From Coleophoma eucalyptorum (lineage: Eukaryota > Ascomycota > Leotiomycetes > Helotiales > Dermateaceae), in assembly GCA_026120035.1 (NCBI GenBank), contig JALRME010000020.1, positions 434,001-498,000 of the forward strand: a stretch of DNA of 64,000 nt, in the 5' to 3' direction. The notes beneath the pieces were generated by a model. The model saw only the letters and a list, made by a program, of their open reading frames with translations, was not told where the DNA came from and searched no databases. Shown one piece after another: positions 22,867-33,933 of the stretch (positions are counted from its first letter, which is position 1; each line of letters opens with the position of its first letter). A program made the position numbers and the translations under genes.

Positions 22867-23945
22867 ATGAAGCCGACATCACCTCTCTCGCTTCTGCTCT
22901 TCCTGCACCTCACCACGGGCACAAACGCAGCACCCATCGCCCTCAACAGCGAGTGTCAGCACTACGCATCCTGCGATCCAACCTTGCGAGAGGTGCTCTC
23001 CGAGATCCAATCGCAGCATAAGCCCCCAGTATCCACGCCTATTGCTGGCTCAAGCCCTGGTTCAAGCTCACCACACTTCCCTTCGCACCAAGTGGAAAAT
23101 ATCCTACCACGACCGGCGCATTCCACATCGCCACTCAAGGAAGAACCATTCGGTAACAAGCCTGTGCGTCCAGCCGTATCGGTGTCGCCCAATGCAGCAC
23201 TCTCTGCTGAAGTGCCTCTCGAGTCCTCGTATCTTCTCTCACTCAAACCACAACCATCCCCCGGTGCCCAGCGCCCACTTACAGACTCCTTGATCCCCAC
23301 TGCCTCTACCCCCAGCCTCCCCGCTAAACCAACATCAGCTTTACCAGCGCTTCGAAAAGAAGATGAGCGTCGTTATTGGGAGTCCATTGCGCAGGGAGAG
23401 AGAGTGAAGCAAGATGCAGCGGTGGCAGATGCGTTGGCAAATAGCAAGCAAGCCCATCGCGATACTATGAAAGTTGGCATTGCTAAGTGCACACAATATT
23501 TCGAGCGCGAGAAGTACGACGAGATGCGAGGCTGGAGCGGGAACAAGGCTCGGGAGTACAGCGATATGCTTGTTGTGGGGATCGTGGTCCTTTTCTTATG
23601 CTCGGTTATTATTGTAGAGGCGATTGAGAAGCTCAGCGAGCTGTACGTTATTCCTTGAATGTTGACCCTCACTTTTGGAATAAGAGACTAACAAGATTCT
23701 ACAGATACCAAAACCGTTATGGCTCCTCAGTAGAAGGACGTATTCGTCTTGGCGATGAAGATATATTAATCGTCCACGCACCCTTCCATCTACAACCAGC
23801 TCCTCGAACTCGTAGAACCCGCACATTTTCTTCCATCACTCTCATTCAAGAAAAGCTCGCCCCCGTGCTCGAAGTTGAGGATGAATCAACCTCTGTCTCG
23901 GATGCTGATACAGAATACGATATTAACGCCTATGAGAAGGCGTAG
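22867..23945 (+). CDS. Fungal type I membrane protein, unknown function
   Basis: Exons 22867-23642 and 23705-23945 give 338 aa. The 62-nt intron is phase 2, and splicing joins IEKLSEL to YQNRYGSS. Residues 1-22 form a signal peptide (LSLLLFLHLTTGTNAA cleavable end). The lumenal/extracellular part is Pro/Ser-rich (residues 50-150) and then a charged helix (RYWESIAQGERVKQDAAV). A single membrane segment lies at about 238-256 (MLVVGIVVLFLCSVIIVEAI), followed by a cytosolic tail of about 80 residues with a basic TRRTRT patch and an acidic end. I do not recognise the family. The architecture looks genuine and is flanked by a leader-like CT-rich region. Confidence 0.72.
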
Positions 23946-24518
23946 GTTCACGACGAAATGGTACGCGGAAGCAGGTGATCTTTCTAGTTTTCTTTTGTCC
24001 TGGGAACATAGTAGCAGCTTGAGGGTTGGGTTTTGATTCCATTGAATTATGGCGTTTATCTTTGGATTATTTAGGCTGGGGCTATTGGGTTAGCGGGCGT
24101 TTCATAGGTGTTTTCCTGGCACTTGGGTGGAATAAATGCAAAGGGAAGAAAAGGGCGTCGTATACACTTGTCTCTGAATAAACTTAGACAAGAAATTTGG
24201 GGTGATCATTGGGTGGTGCATGTCAATATCGACTCAACGGATAGAAATGTACATTATTATCCTCAGCAAAGAAAGCCCGACTCAGATCGGCAAACGAATG
24301 AATTGCATAAGGACCTACTACAGCATTGCATCAATTTTAGAAATAAAAAAAAGGGATAAGATAAAATTATAATAAGACAGTTCAAGAAATCAATGCTTTG
24401 CACGTCTTTAGTCTTTGAACTGGTGACGCGTGTTGGATCCATCCATATTGGAAGATATTTGACTCGCTTAACTTTTTTGCCAACTCAGTTTCGTATATGC
24501 ATGTGGATGGATTCTAAT
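23946..24518. other. Convergent intergenic region
   Basis: 3' ends of the type I membrane protein gene and TRM1 face each other. No gene seen. Confidence 0.5.
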
Positions 24519-26612
24519 TTAATCACCCTTCGCCCTGGTCATAGGTCCCCAATTCTCCCTCGGATTGATCTGAAATCGAACCAGCTTCTTCGCGTCCTTC
24601 TCTCGGCCCAGCGCCTCATCGAATACGATCTCGGGAGCCTGCATTCCCTCTTCCCCTTCCTTCTCCTCGACACTGGCACCATACTTTCCATTCATGATCT
24701 TCCACCCAGCACTCCCCTCTCGAATCTTGCCTTCCTTTACCGGGCACTTCTGCCTCGCCCACTCACGCATCATCTCCCAGATAAATTCCCACGGCGCATC
24801 TGTCTTAATACTGCCGCCCTTGCAATGTGAGCGTGTCACGCGGTACCCGGCGTGCCGCAGCGCCCCGCGTAAGGCGTCTTCGTGTGGTGTTACGCAGTGG
24901 ATGACTTTGGAGAGCACCGAGGGGATGAAGAAGAATGGGAAGCTATCGATTCCTGCTGGGTTGGGCAGTTTAGTGCCCGTATTGGTGATTTGTGTGGGTG
25001 CTGGAGCATCTGCGGACGGGAGCGAGGGGAGCGTCTCCTCCATAGCCATGCTGAGCATGCCTTCGATACGTGTTGTTGTTGCGTAAGTTTCCTTGTCTAC
25101 AGTAGGTAGGCTGTCCAAGATCCGTTTTATAAATGCTGGGGAGTGAATTGGTCCACCGTACATAGGACCGCCTATGTGCAACTTCGAACCGCAGTGTCCG
25201 CAGTTTGGACTACATGATGGTCCTTGGTCATAAGTGTGCTTGTAGTAGTATCCCTTGCCGTTCTTGTTTGCGGCTAGCTTATTGCGTGCAAGTATCTGCG
25301 TTGTCCATGCTCCGCATCCTTGGTCGCAATTATAGACCAGCATAGTCTTGCCAGCTAGGAACTTGACGTCTGCGGCGGATTTGTGGATTCGGACGAATAC
25401 TCGCGCGTAGAAATCGATGGAAAGAGATAACAATGGTTCCATGGCGAGTCCGTACCGTGCTGCCGCTTGTGCAATCGAGTGGAGAATCAGTCGGAGGCCT
25501 CCTTCGTGTGAATGTGCTCCTTTGATTGTGGTGCCGCCGTAAAGTGAGTAAGCTTTCTCTGGATAGCTGTTTGAGGCCCAAACTCCGGCATCAGTGCAGG
25601 TAACACAAAGAAGTCCTCCATCTCGAACTGACTGTACTGCGGCATCGAGAAATGGGGCTGCCGTTCCGTACGGGTCAAGGTCAATAACATCATATTTCCT
25701 ATAATATTCGCCCTTGTCATCTGTTAGGTTCTCCTTCCCAACCAAGCTATACATATGTGCCACTGCATTGCTAGTAGTCGGCTTGATCTTGTCCTCTAGC
25801 TTATTGTGTTTGACGTTCAATGCAATTGACTTGGTCGCAGTGGCAAGCAGATCGTTTGCGGTGACCGATGTGGTAAAAGGTATCTCCTGGGCGTATCGTA
25901 ATGCTCGTAGACCTGTCGCAGACAAAGCATCGAGGATAGTGAAATGAGGAGCAGAAGGCTTCGGCGCCTGACTGCTAGGTTGTTGTGTGCCATTGATAGG
26001 CAGTTCAGCTGGCTCATTTCCACCATTGACTTCTTGGTGTCCGTTTTGAGCTGGGACTTCTGTCGATTCTGGTGGTGCTGTGCCTGCGACTCCCTCGCTA
26101 GTAACACCGGGCCGTGACTCCTCTCCTGCAGTTGAATTGTCCAACTTTCCAGCCTTCCTTGCGCCTTCACCCAATCCATCCTCAGCACGCTTTCGCTTCT
26201 TCTCAGCCTTCTTTGCTGCCTGCCTCTCCTTAGACTTCTCCTTCTCTCGCTTTTTGTCTTCGAGCACACTCTCGCCAAACGCCTTGATGGCAAGCACACT
26301 CAAGTCGCGGTTGAACTGCTGGATTGGGTTGTAGAATACTGATTGGGGCTGGTTCTCGCCTTTCGGTGTCGTAAACGGTGTAGCAGATGCGGTAGCTGGT
26401 ACGAGGATATGCGCAAGGCCTTCTTTGACCGTGGTATATTCTGCGCCATTATGTGAAATTCGCTGGCCAGCGGCTGGCGTCGCGGTGATATCGGGTAGCG
26501 AGGTCATTCTGGTTGTAGAAAAGTAGGTGCGGGGTATAATCGGCTTTAGGTATTGTGTCTTCGAGTACACATGCCGTTGTATGAATCTAGGTGTGCTTTG
26601 CAGAGGACTCAT
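24519..26612 (-). CDS. TRM1: tRNA (guanine26-N2)-dimethyltransferase
   Basis: Forms N2,N2-dimethylguanosine at position 26 of many cytosolic and mitochondrial tRNAs using S-adenosylmethionine. Uninterrupted 697-aa ORF. The methyltransferase core is clear: LDALSATGLRALRYAQEIP (SAM binding), VTANDL, VIDLDPYGTAAPFLDAA (catalytic DPYG) and CTDAGVWASN. A zinc-binding region has NCDQGCGAW and CSPNCGHCGSKLHIGGPMYGG. Residues 90-215 contain a Lys/Arg/Glu-rich insert (KKREKEKSKERQAAKKAEKK) that can serve as a nuclear signal. The first 35 residues are Arg/Ser-rich with no acidic residue, like a mitochondrial presequence, and a second in-frame ATG follows at 26507. Confidence 0.95.
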   Translation of the reverse strand: MSPLQSTPRFIQRHVYSKTQYLKPIIPRTYFSTTRMTSLPDITATPAAGQRISHNGAEYTTVKEGLAHILVPATASATPFTTPKGENQPQSVFYNPIQQFNRDLSVLAIKAFGESVLEDKKREKEKSKERQAAKKAEKKRKRAEDGLGEGARKAGKLDNSTAGEESRPGVTSEGVAGTAPPESTEVPAQNGHQEVNGGNEPAELPINGTQQPSSQAPKPSAPHFTILDALSATGLRALRYAQEIPFTTSVTANDLLATATKSIALNVKHNKLEDKIKPTTSNAVAHMYSLVGKENLTDDKGEYYRKYDVIDLDPYGTAAPFLDAAVQSVRDGGLLCVTCTDAGVWASNSYPEKAYSLYGGTTIKGAHSHEGGLRLILHSIAQAAARYGLAMEPLLSLSIDFYARVFVRIHKSAADVKFLAGKTMLVYNCDQGCGAWTTQILARNKLAANKNGKGYYYKHTYDQGPSCSPNCGHCGSKLHIGGPMYGGPIHSPAFIKRILDSLPTVDKETYATTTRIEGMLSMAMEETLPSLPSADAPAPTQITNTGTKLPNPAGIDSFPFFFIPSVLSKVIHCVTPHEDALRGALRHAGYRVTRSHCKGGSIKTDAPWEFIWEMMREWARQKCPVKEGKIREGSAGWKIMNGKYGASVEEKEGEEGMQAPEIVFDEALGREKDAKKLVRFQINPRENWGPMTRAKGD

Positions 26613-28950
26613 GCGGGGAGTTGCTTAGTCGTGGACAAGGCTGGAATTTTGCAATGCCAAAAATTATTCTGACCGAACTACCTGCAGGCGGTGAAGAGCT
26701 GTCAACATCCCTCCTATTTAGCCGAGGAGAAATGATACTTTAGGTCTTACGTTAACAGATTGATAGTAAGAATAACCTATAAGTCAAACGCTCTAAGCGC
26801 CTTTAAAGGTTGGTTGTTGGTTAAGATACATAAAATTCTTCTGACTCTAGATCTAACATCAGGAGCATTCTTCGTGTTTTTAAAGTCCTTCTCTATTTCT
26901 GTGGAGGAGTAAATGGTAAGATTTCGTCCTGATTCATGTTCCAGCCTTAATTAACTTAGATGATTAAATTTATTTTTTCAGTCATAGCAGCAGGCCATTG
27001 ATGGATTCAGGAAGTCGGGACTCATACAGAAATAATAAGTGCTGAGAAGAGGAAGCAGAATCAATGATCTTGTCGCTTTAAGTAATTAGATAGAAAGGAG
27101 GTCAGACCATAAAGTCCTCTAAAACACTTCCTGTTGGAATACCGTTAGTAGGTCTCATTCGTACACCTGTTTGTAATTACGTATTACTACGGAGGCCGAA
27201 TCAGTACTTATACTGTTTGTAGTACAAAGAGAATTACAAACAGAATAGGTGTATTAATAAGACCTCCATCACACTCACTTAGAAGAATCATCTACATTTT
27301 TACCTCATATTTTGACTTGTCATCATAAAGTTGAAATAGGAGGTAGACCAGCACTTACAATATCAATTAGAAAAAACCAATTCTAATTCAAATCCTAAAA
27401 GCGTATTGTGTAAGTACTGATCTGCGTATAGGTACAAACATGGCTTGTATGAGTGCGTGGGTGCATTTGCTTATGACACCACGTTGTATTCCTTGCGATA
27501 TTGGTAGCCATAGTAAAACTGCTTGGTATTGCTGTCCAGAACGGATTAAGATGCTTTTATATATCTCTACTCGCATTACGTATTTATTGAGGGCACAAAG
27601 ATGAGCGCATATTGTAGATTAAGGGTTCCATTCCTGCTTTCTTCCACCGTTGTCTGGACCTTTGGCTTATTAACATTATTGGGGAATGCGACAGCTCGCC
27701 ATAGTAGTGAAATCCAGAAAGAGACTAATGGAACATAATCCCAAATTCAGTAGCAGGTGGAAAGATCTGTGCAGGTCTTCAAGGGCTAACATTATCAAAC
27801 CTCGCATTAGAGTAATAAGTTATGGGCTAGGTTCTGTACGTCGAAGCATGCGCCAAATGTCTAGATCAGGTCAAGGATTGATTAACGCGAACCGAGTAAA
27901 CCGAACACCCGATAATGTATGCATCTTTAGCACGGTGATCCCCAGGATCTAGATTGGGCTTCACGAGCACATCGAATTTCACGAGCAGATCAAACGTAAG
28001 CGGCCATCACAAGACAAGCACAGTGGTTCGTGGAAATTCACCTCGGAGCGACAGGCACATATAATGTGGCAAGGATGCAATTGAAATAACTTGCACGTAA
28101 GATGATCTTCCAGGCCGCTCATGCCACCGTACTGTCATGAATCGCCTGACTCCCATAAAGAAATTCTTGGAGTCGACGGTGCTGTATTCCGAAATACAAC
28201 CACCAGGGCCTTTGCTTTTATGCGCCACAAATTATAAGTTTCGGTGAGGTACAAGTTTTTCAGAATAGGAGTCGCCAAGTTAAGTAAACGAGGAGCATGG
28301 AGAAGGCGAGCCGTTGCTTGAAGTCGCTGGCATGCAAATGAGAGCCTTGGGAAGGCGTCTTGTATTAGCACAAAATTTGGTCGCTTACAGAACGCCTCAA
28401 CCACGGCGCACTATCTTCCGTCGTTCTAATCAAGGCAATTCTAGAGTCTTGTAGGTCATGCAGAGTTTAAGCATATCACCCAACCTTCCCCACAAGAACC
28501 TATCCTTGTATAGCGAACGAACTTGACCAATGGGAAGTCGTAAATAAGTGCGGAGGTAGAGCTTCCTGTCTTTGAATCCAGTCTAGACTTAGAAGACATA
28601 CGAGGTACATGTTGGTGGCGCGCGAACCTGGAGTTGATGAACCCCCTAAACCGAATACTGGGGTACACTGCGGGGAAGTAATCAGATCCCTGACCACCCC
28701 TGTTCTGGCAAGCAACCATACTTCGGGCCGTATCTCCTGGGGGCAAACAAACAGGAGAAAATCAGAGATTGACCTTCATATTGAGAGGGTATGGATATAA
28801 GAGAAAAGTTATAAGAACCATGGTGCTTCCAGTCAATAAGCCTAAGTATCCATTGCAGGATTCCTTCAGTTCTCTATCTCAAGATATCCTGTGCCTCTAT
28901 TAGCAGAAGTATATTTCCATCAGTATATCTTCAAATATTGTGTCAGAGTC
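26613..28950. other. 2.3-kb AT-rich gene-free tract
   Basis: No gene recognised. Dense short ORFs and A/T runs, and one copy of the dispersed repeat near its centre. Looks like decayed mobile DNA plus the promoter of the sugar transporter. Confidence 0.45.
27150..27350. repeat. Dispersed repeat, copy A, with inverted-repeat arms
   Basis: From TATTACTACGGAGG to GAGGTAGACCAGCA it matches the copy at 37.2 kb over about 150 bp, including GACCTCCATCACACTCACTT and ATCATCTACATTTTTACCTC. Upstream, AGGTCTCATTCGTACACC at 27151 is an imperfect inverted repeat of AATAGGTGTATTAATAAGACCT (about 27244-27266). This suggests a hairpin or the terminal part of a small transposon. Confidence 0.75.
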
Positions 28951-30824
28951 ATGGCCGAGGAAAAGAACGTTACCGGCGATAATGTCCAACATGTGGTGTC
29001 CCACGAGCCTGTAATATTTCATCTCCTGCTGTGAGATTGACTTACTGACATTTATCAGCTGGGCGAGAAAGAGCCCGTGAACACGATTGTTGTTACTGGC
29101 AATGAGGCCTTCCAGCAAGCCCTCATCAAAGAGCCACCCAAGCCTCGAAGCCCTATTTCCATCTACCTCTACTGCTGCTGCGTTGTCGGATTTTTCTGCT
29201 CAACCATGAACGGATACGATGGATCCTTGCTCAACTCACTCTTGGAAAGTAAAGATTTCCTAAGGGAATACAATGGTGCAACTTCGGGGATCTGGCCTGG
29301 TATTGTTACCAATATGTATACGTGAGTACCGCATACTATCTTCTCTTAGATTTCACTGACTTTGAGACTTCCAGCATTGGTGGTGTTTGCGCTCTACCAT
29401 TTATCGGTCCTGCTATCGATACCTGGGGGCGACGCGCTGGAATGTTTATTGGGTCCTTGGCCGTAGTTGTCGGCACAATCGTTATGGGAACTGCCATAAA
29501 TCACTCCAGCATTGGTCAATTTGAAGCCGGCCGTTTCTTTGTTGGATACGGCGTGGCTATCGCTTGTGCTGCAGGACCAATGTACGTTGTGGAGGTCTCT
29601 CATCCAGCTTATCGTGGTATTGTCGGTGCTTTCTACAACACATGGTGGTTCACTGGTTCTATATTGGCTGCTGGTGTTACTCGTGGCACCCAGAATCTTC
29701 CGGGGCATCAATCGTGGATGACGACACTGTGGTTCCAAATCCTATTTCCAGGTTTGGTCTGCTGTGGTTGCTGGTTCCTTCCCGAGAGTCCTCGCTGGCG
29801 TAAGTACTTTTCTAGCATCTCTTCTGTTGTGAGGAGTCAAAGAGCAACTTCGGTCCAATTATGAAAGATAGCTCTAATCACATTGGATAGTTTATGTCAA
29901 TGGCAAGGAAGAACAAGCGAAAGCCATGATTGCAAAATTCCACGGAGAAGGAAATCCAAGCTCTGTCTGGGTTAGCTTCCAACTTCAAGAATATGAAGAA
30001 TATCTCGAACTCGACGGTTCTGACAAGCGGTGGTGGGATTATCGTGCACTTTTCAAGAACAGAAATACATGGTACCGCCTCTTCTGCAACTGCGCTGTAC
30101 AAGCCATGGGACAAGAGGCAGGAAACTGTAAGTGGAGCTTTTGATCACCCAAACTTGCACATTGCTGACATATGGTCTAGCTGTTTTGTCCTACTTCCAA
30201 GCTGCTGCTTTTGCAACAGCTGGCATTACAGAAGAGAGCCAACAACACAATTTGACACTTGGAAACGCTTGCCAACAGTTCTTCTTTGCTATGATCGGGG
30301 CTACCCTTGTTGACAGAATCGGACGACGACCACTTCTCATGTTTTCGAACTTGGCATGCTGCTTGACATGGGCTTGCATGTGTATTGCTGCATCTATCTT
30401 CGCCTCTTCAGGACAGAAGAACATCGCAGCTGGTAATGCTACTCTGGCTTTCCAGTTCATCTTCGGCTCCGTTTACTCCATTGGATTTACACCGCTTCAA
30501 GCCTTGTACCCGGTAGAGGTTCTCTCTTTTGAGATGCGGGCTAAGGGAATGGCATTTGGATCTCTGGTCCTAAATGTTGTCAGTCTCTTCAACAACTATG
30601 TGTGGCCTGTCGTCATGAAGAGAATTGAATGGAAGTCGTTCATCGTCTTCTGTATCTGGTGTTTCTGCCAAGCCATCATCGTTTACGTAACTATTCCTGA
30701 GACTAAGAACCGGACCCTCGAGGAGCTTGATATCATATTCAATTCGAAAAGCCCGGTCAAAACTTCTCTGGAGAAGAGAAAGGTTGGTGTGACCGAAGCA
30801 GGGGATGTGGTAGAGTATGAGTAG
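28951..30824 (+). CDS. MFS sugar transporter (lactose permease-like group)
   Basis: Plasma-membrane sugar:H+ symporter family. Exons 28951-29010, 29059-29321, 29375-29799, 29891-30127 and 30181-30824 give 542 aa, normal for the family. Motifs: DTWGRRAGMF in loop 2-3, RFFVGYGVAIACAAGPMYVVE in TM4-5, LPESPRW at the end of TM6, DRIGRRPLL in loop 8-9, and PETKNRTLEELDIIF after TM12. The N-terminal cytosolic part (PPKPRSPISIYLYC, STMNGYDGSLLNSL) matches LAC12/cellodextrin-type permeases more than hexose transporters. Substrate cannot be read from sequence. It starts the accessory half of the window. Confidence 0.92.
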
Positions 30825-31507
30825 ATTTGGACTACCGACTTGCGAATACCAGGCCGCTCTGCATACAGGTTGTGAGCATGTCTGTTTGTGTATCCATGAT
30901 GTTCATGGTGAAGAGAGAGAAGATTGTCGCTGAGTTTCCGTAGCAATTAAGATTAGCTGCGGTATTTGGAAAGTATTGCCCCTCATTTCATGGATCTACT
31001 TCGTGATACATCATACTTATGCGACGTGCCGCTTTGCAACTGAGAGGACATCCCTTACATGCCGATTATCTATGTGACCATAGACAAAATAGACCCAAGG
31101 CGCTTGTCGCCTACTAGCTCGGAAGCACGAGCCTGGCCCCTCTGCTCCTCTGTTGTACACCAGGCTTCAACTCCTGTTGAAGCCTGTTGAAGCGTGGAAT
31201 GATGTATGATTTCGAAGTACGGTTGCAAGCAGTGCCAAGCTGCTTATACGATCTAGTAGAGATCATGGAATGCCGAGTCGGGTAGGACACGCTAATCTTT
31301 TGGGCGCTGTGTGGTTCTGGACGAGCACCCCTTTTGGCTAGGTCACCTACCCTCAGACTCAGAGTCTCGGAAGGTGTAGACACTGTGAAACACCATGGAT
31401 TGTAGTTTATGGCACATAGTAAGTACGTTCCACTTTCCAACTCACCAGCCTGGATATAAAGAGAGAGAGGACCCACGACGGCCCGCCAGCGAGCGTCAGA
31501 GTGGATC
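30825..31507. other. Promoter region of the lectin-glycosyltransferase gene
   Basis: No gene. A 206-codon minus-strand ORF (31114-31734) overlaps it and runs into the next gene; I regard it as a shadow. Confidence 0.45.
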
Positions 31508-33281
31508 ATGGCCGGTGCTCCCATGAACATAAGCAGGACCACGATCGTCCGTGGCGCTATCTGCTGTCTGTTTGGAACATTTGCTCTATTCTTCCTTGTG
31601 CCATGGTACAAAGACACTCTTGTGAGCACACCTCTCGATGTCAGGCCACCGTCCGAAGTCGTCAACTCTACGCTTCCGCACGGCCTCCAACCCATACCAT
31701 CAAACCCCACCGGACTTGATCTCTCATCTGGCAACAGCTACGAGCATGATCACGACCACACTAACTGGGACCATGAAGTATCTTCGAGTCTGATAGCAAA
31801 ACCTACATCCACCGCGTCCTCTCCTACTACACAGACATCATCCGCAGTTCTACGAGTGGGAGAAGCTCTAGAATCAACGATCCTCACCTCTCCGAACAAG
31901 AAGTACAGATTCGTTCTCAAGTCGAGTGGTCAATTGTCTCTCGTATCTCTGGAAACAGGGATTGAGGTATTTTCCTCAAATACGGAGTTCCATTGGCCAG
32001 TGGACTACCATGCCGAATTGACTCGCCAGGGTATTCTCGAGCTTACATGGGCCAATGATACAGCTACACCGAGCAAGGGAAAGCCGTGGTCCAGCGCGTT
32101 GCTACCCAATTGCGATGGCATTGATATCAACGCAAATATCACCGGCGCGGTCTCCAGCAAGGCGGGGGCAGAGATTGTGTCCAGAAGAATGCCAATACTT
32201 GAACTACTAGATTCTGGGTTACTTCAAATTCGTAGCGAGGCCAATGTGGTCTGCGTCCTTAATAAAGCTGCCAGTGATAATGGGCGTCTGGCAATTGTAT
32301 ACGCTGGCTATCTTCGAACCTATATGAAGACATGCGCAGACCATAAAAAGAAGCTGATTGATACATGGACTGGAAGCGGTGGAGTGGATGTTCACATTTA
32401 CTCATATCTCGAGGAAGTTTTTCATGAGGACGAGGATAACCCAACACGCGAAAGCATCGAAAAGAATCTGAGAGATTGTTTTGGTGGAAACTTGAAGAGT
32501 GTGACTTTGGTCAACGTAAAAGGAGTCGCAGAATCCTGGAATGACGCTCCTCAGGGTGTTATTAATTCGTGTGGACAGACCAAACTGGATCGTCATGTCA
32601 GCCAGTGGAAATCTATTTATGCAGCCAGCACACAGGTGCAAAAATATATGATCCAGAATGGCGTTAGGTATCACTACATCCTGAAGACACGGCTGGATCT
32701 TCTCCTGCACGGAGTCATACCTCCACTCGAGGAACTTGTACCCATGGCTTTTGACGGATCTATTGTGGCACCAAGGGTTGCAATGGATTGGAATTGGTAT
32801 ACAATGAGACATGACGGCGAGTTAATAGCTGGCGTGACTGATATCATGGCCTTTGGTAAAGCTGGACAAATGTGGACCTATATGAATCTCTATCGAGGAT
32901 TCAAGCATATGACTTCCATGGAGATGTTTGGAGAGACCCTCGGCACTGCACCTTCAATGGTTGACCGACATTTTGCTAAATGGCAGAATTTTAACACTCA
33001 TGGTCTCAACAAAGTGGATGGTGATAAGGAGAGATGCACACCAGAGGGCAGTCTGGCTTATTGGCTCAGCATCAACGATATACCCGTGAAGACGGATTGG
33101 AGATTCCAAATGGCCGTATTGAGGAATTCTGGACCAGGCCCTAGGTTGGGTAAGGAGTTAGGCCACCTCATCTTCACTTGTCCTATCAAGGACAAGACAT
33201 GGCTATGTCCTGGATTGTGAGTCAAATAATTTTCTTCTCTCTATTTCTTGTGCTAAGAGTTTGCAGTGTACCAGGATGAAG
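31508..33281 (+). CDS. Type II membrane protein: lectin-like beta region plus glycosyltransferase-like domain
   Basis: An N-terminal anchor (residues 14-33, GAICCLFGTFALFFLVPW) is followed by a Ser/Thr-rich stem. Next comes a region (115-255) with repeated beta motifs like bulb-type lectins: KYRFVLKSSGQLSLVSLE, LTRQGILELTWAND and LELLDSGLLQIRS. The mannose motif QxDxNxVxY is not intact. Residues 262-540 look like a Golgi glycosyltransferase: RLAIVYAGYLRTYMKTC, VDVHIYSYLEE, then YHYILKTRLDLLLHG, where the Arg-x-Asp could be the nucleotide-sugar/metal site. It ends with Cys-containing pairs (FTCPIKDKTWLCPG). The 570-codon ORF reads to 33220. A donor GTGAGT near its end allows a short last exon ending FVPG at about 33281. 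Donor sugar and acceptor are unknown; lectin identity is by pattern only. Confidence 0.72.
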
Positions 33282-33933
33282 AACATTGCTTTTGGCGTTG
33301 GTTGGAATTTATTTACAAGAGAATGGCGCAAAGAGAACGGTTGTAGAAACGGAGCTGGTATGTGCTCACTCACTGCACCAGTATTGAATATGACTCGGGA
33401 GTTTTGTTTGGGTGTAATTTGTACTTCTATTCAATATATTCTCCCTGGTAGATTAGGTCGTGCTACGACTGGTAATTTTGTCGCAATCGACATCAGATTT
33501 GTGTCAACAATGTAAGGACGCGCGGTTGAGATTCCAGCTTTCACTCCAGTGCTTGGGGGAACAATGAAGTCATTAAAAATCATTGTTTGTTAACTCGCTA
33601 CCTAGAGCCTCGAGCAATTGGACCTCAGATTCTATGCTGTTTAAATAAAATTAATGACAGTGACAGCTAACTTAATTGTAGATTTATTAATGTCAGAACT
33701 GCACACTATATGAAACTGCTGCTCAAGGTATCGACACTGAAACCCCTCTCAGACGAACATTCTGGTGGATCGCCCATCGCCGCGCAAACGCGTAAGAGCC
33801 GTGCACCAAAATCCGATAACACTCTTATCATGGCCTCCTTAGATTTCATGTTGCTATCAAACCAGACTCCAACCATTATTTCTATCCCCTCCAAAAGAGC
33901 AATATTCGGTTTCGAGCCAGCGCTGATTGAGGG
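33282..33933. other. Intergenic region before the S53 protease
   Basis: A leftover frame at 33261-33515 (GWNLFTREWRKENG) could be a decayed exon of the preceding gene, but no in-phase splice reaches it. Otherwise nothing seen. Confidence 0.35.

Noticed and set aside
31114..31734. 206-codon minus-strand ORF
   Set aside because: Overlaps the start of the lectin-glycosyltransferase gene and has no motif; considered a chance shadow.
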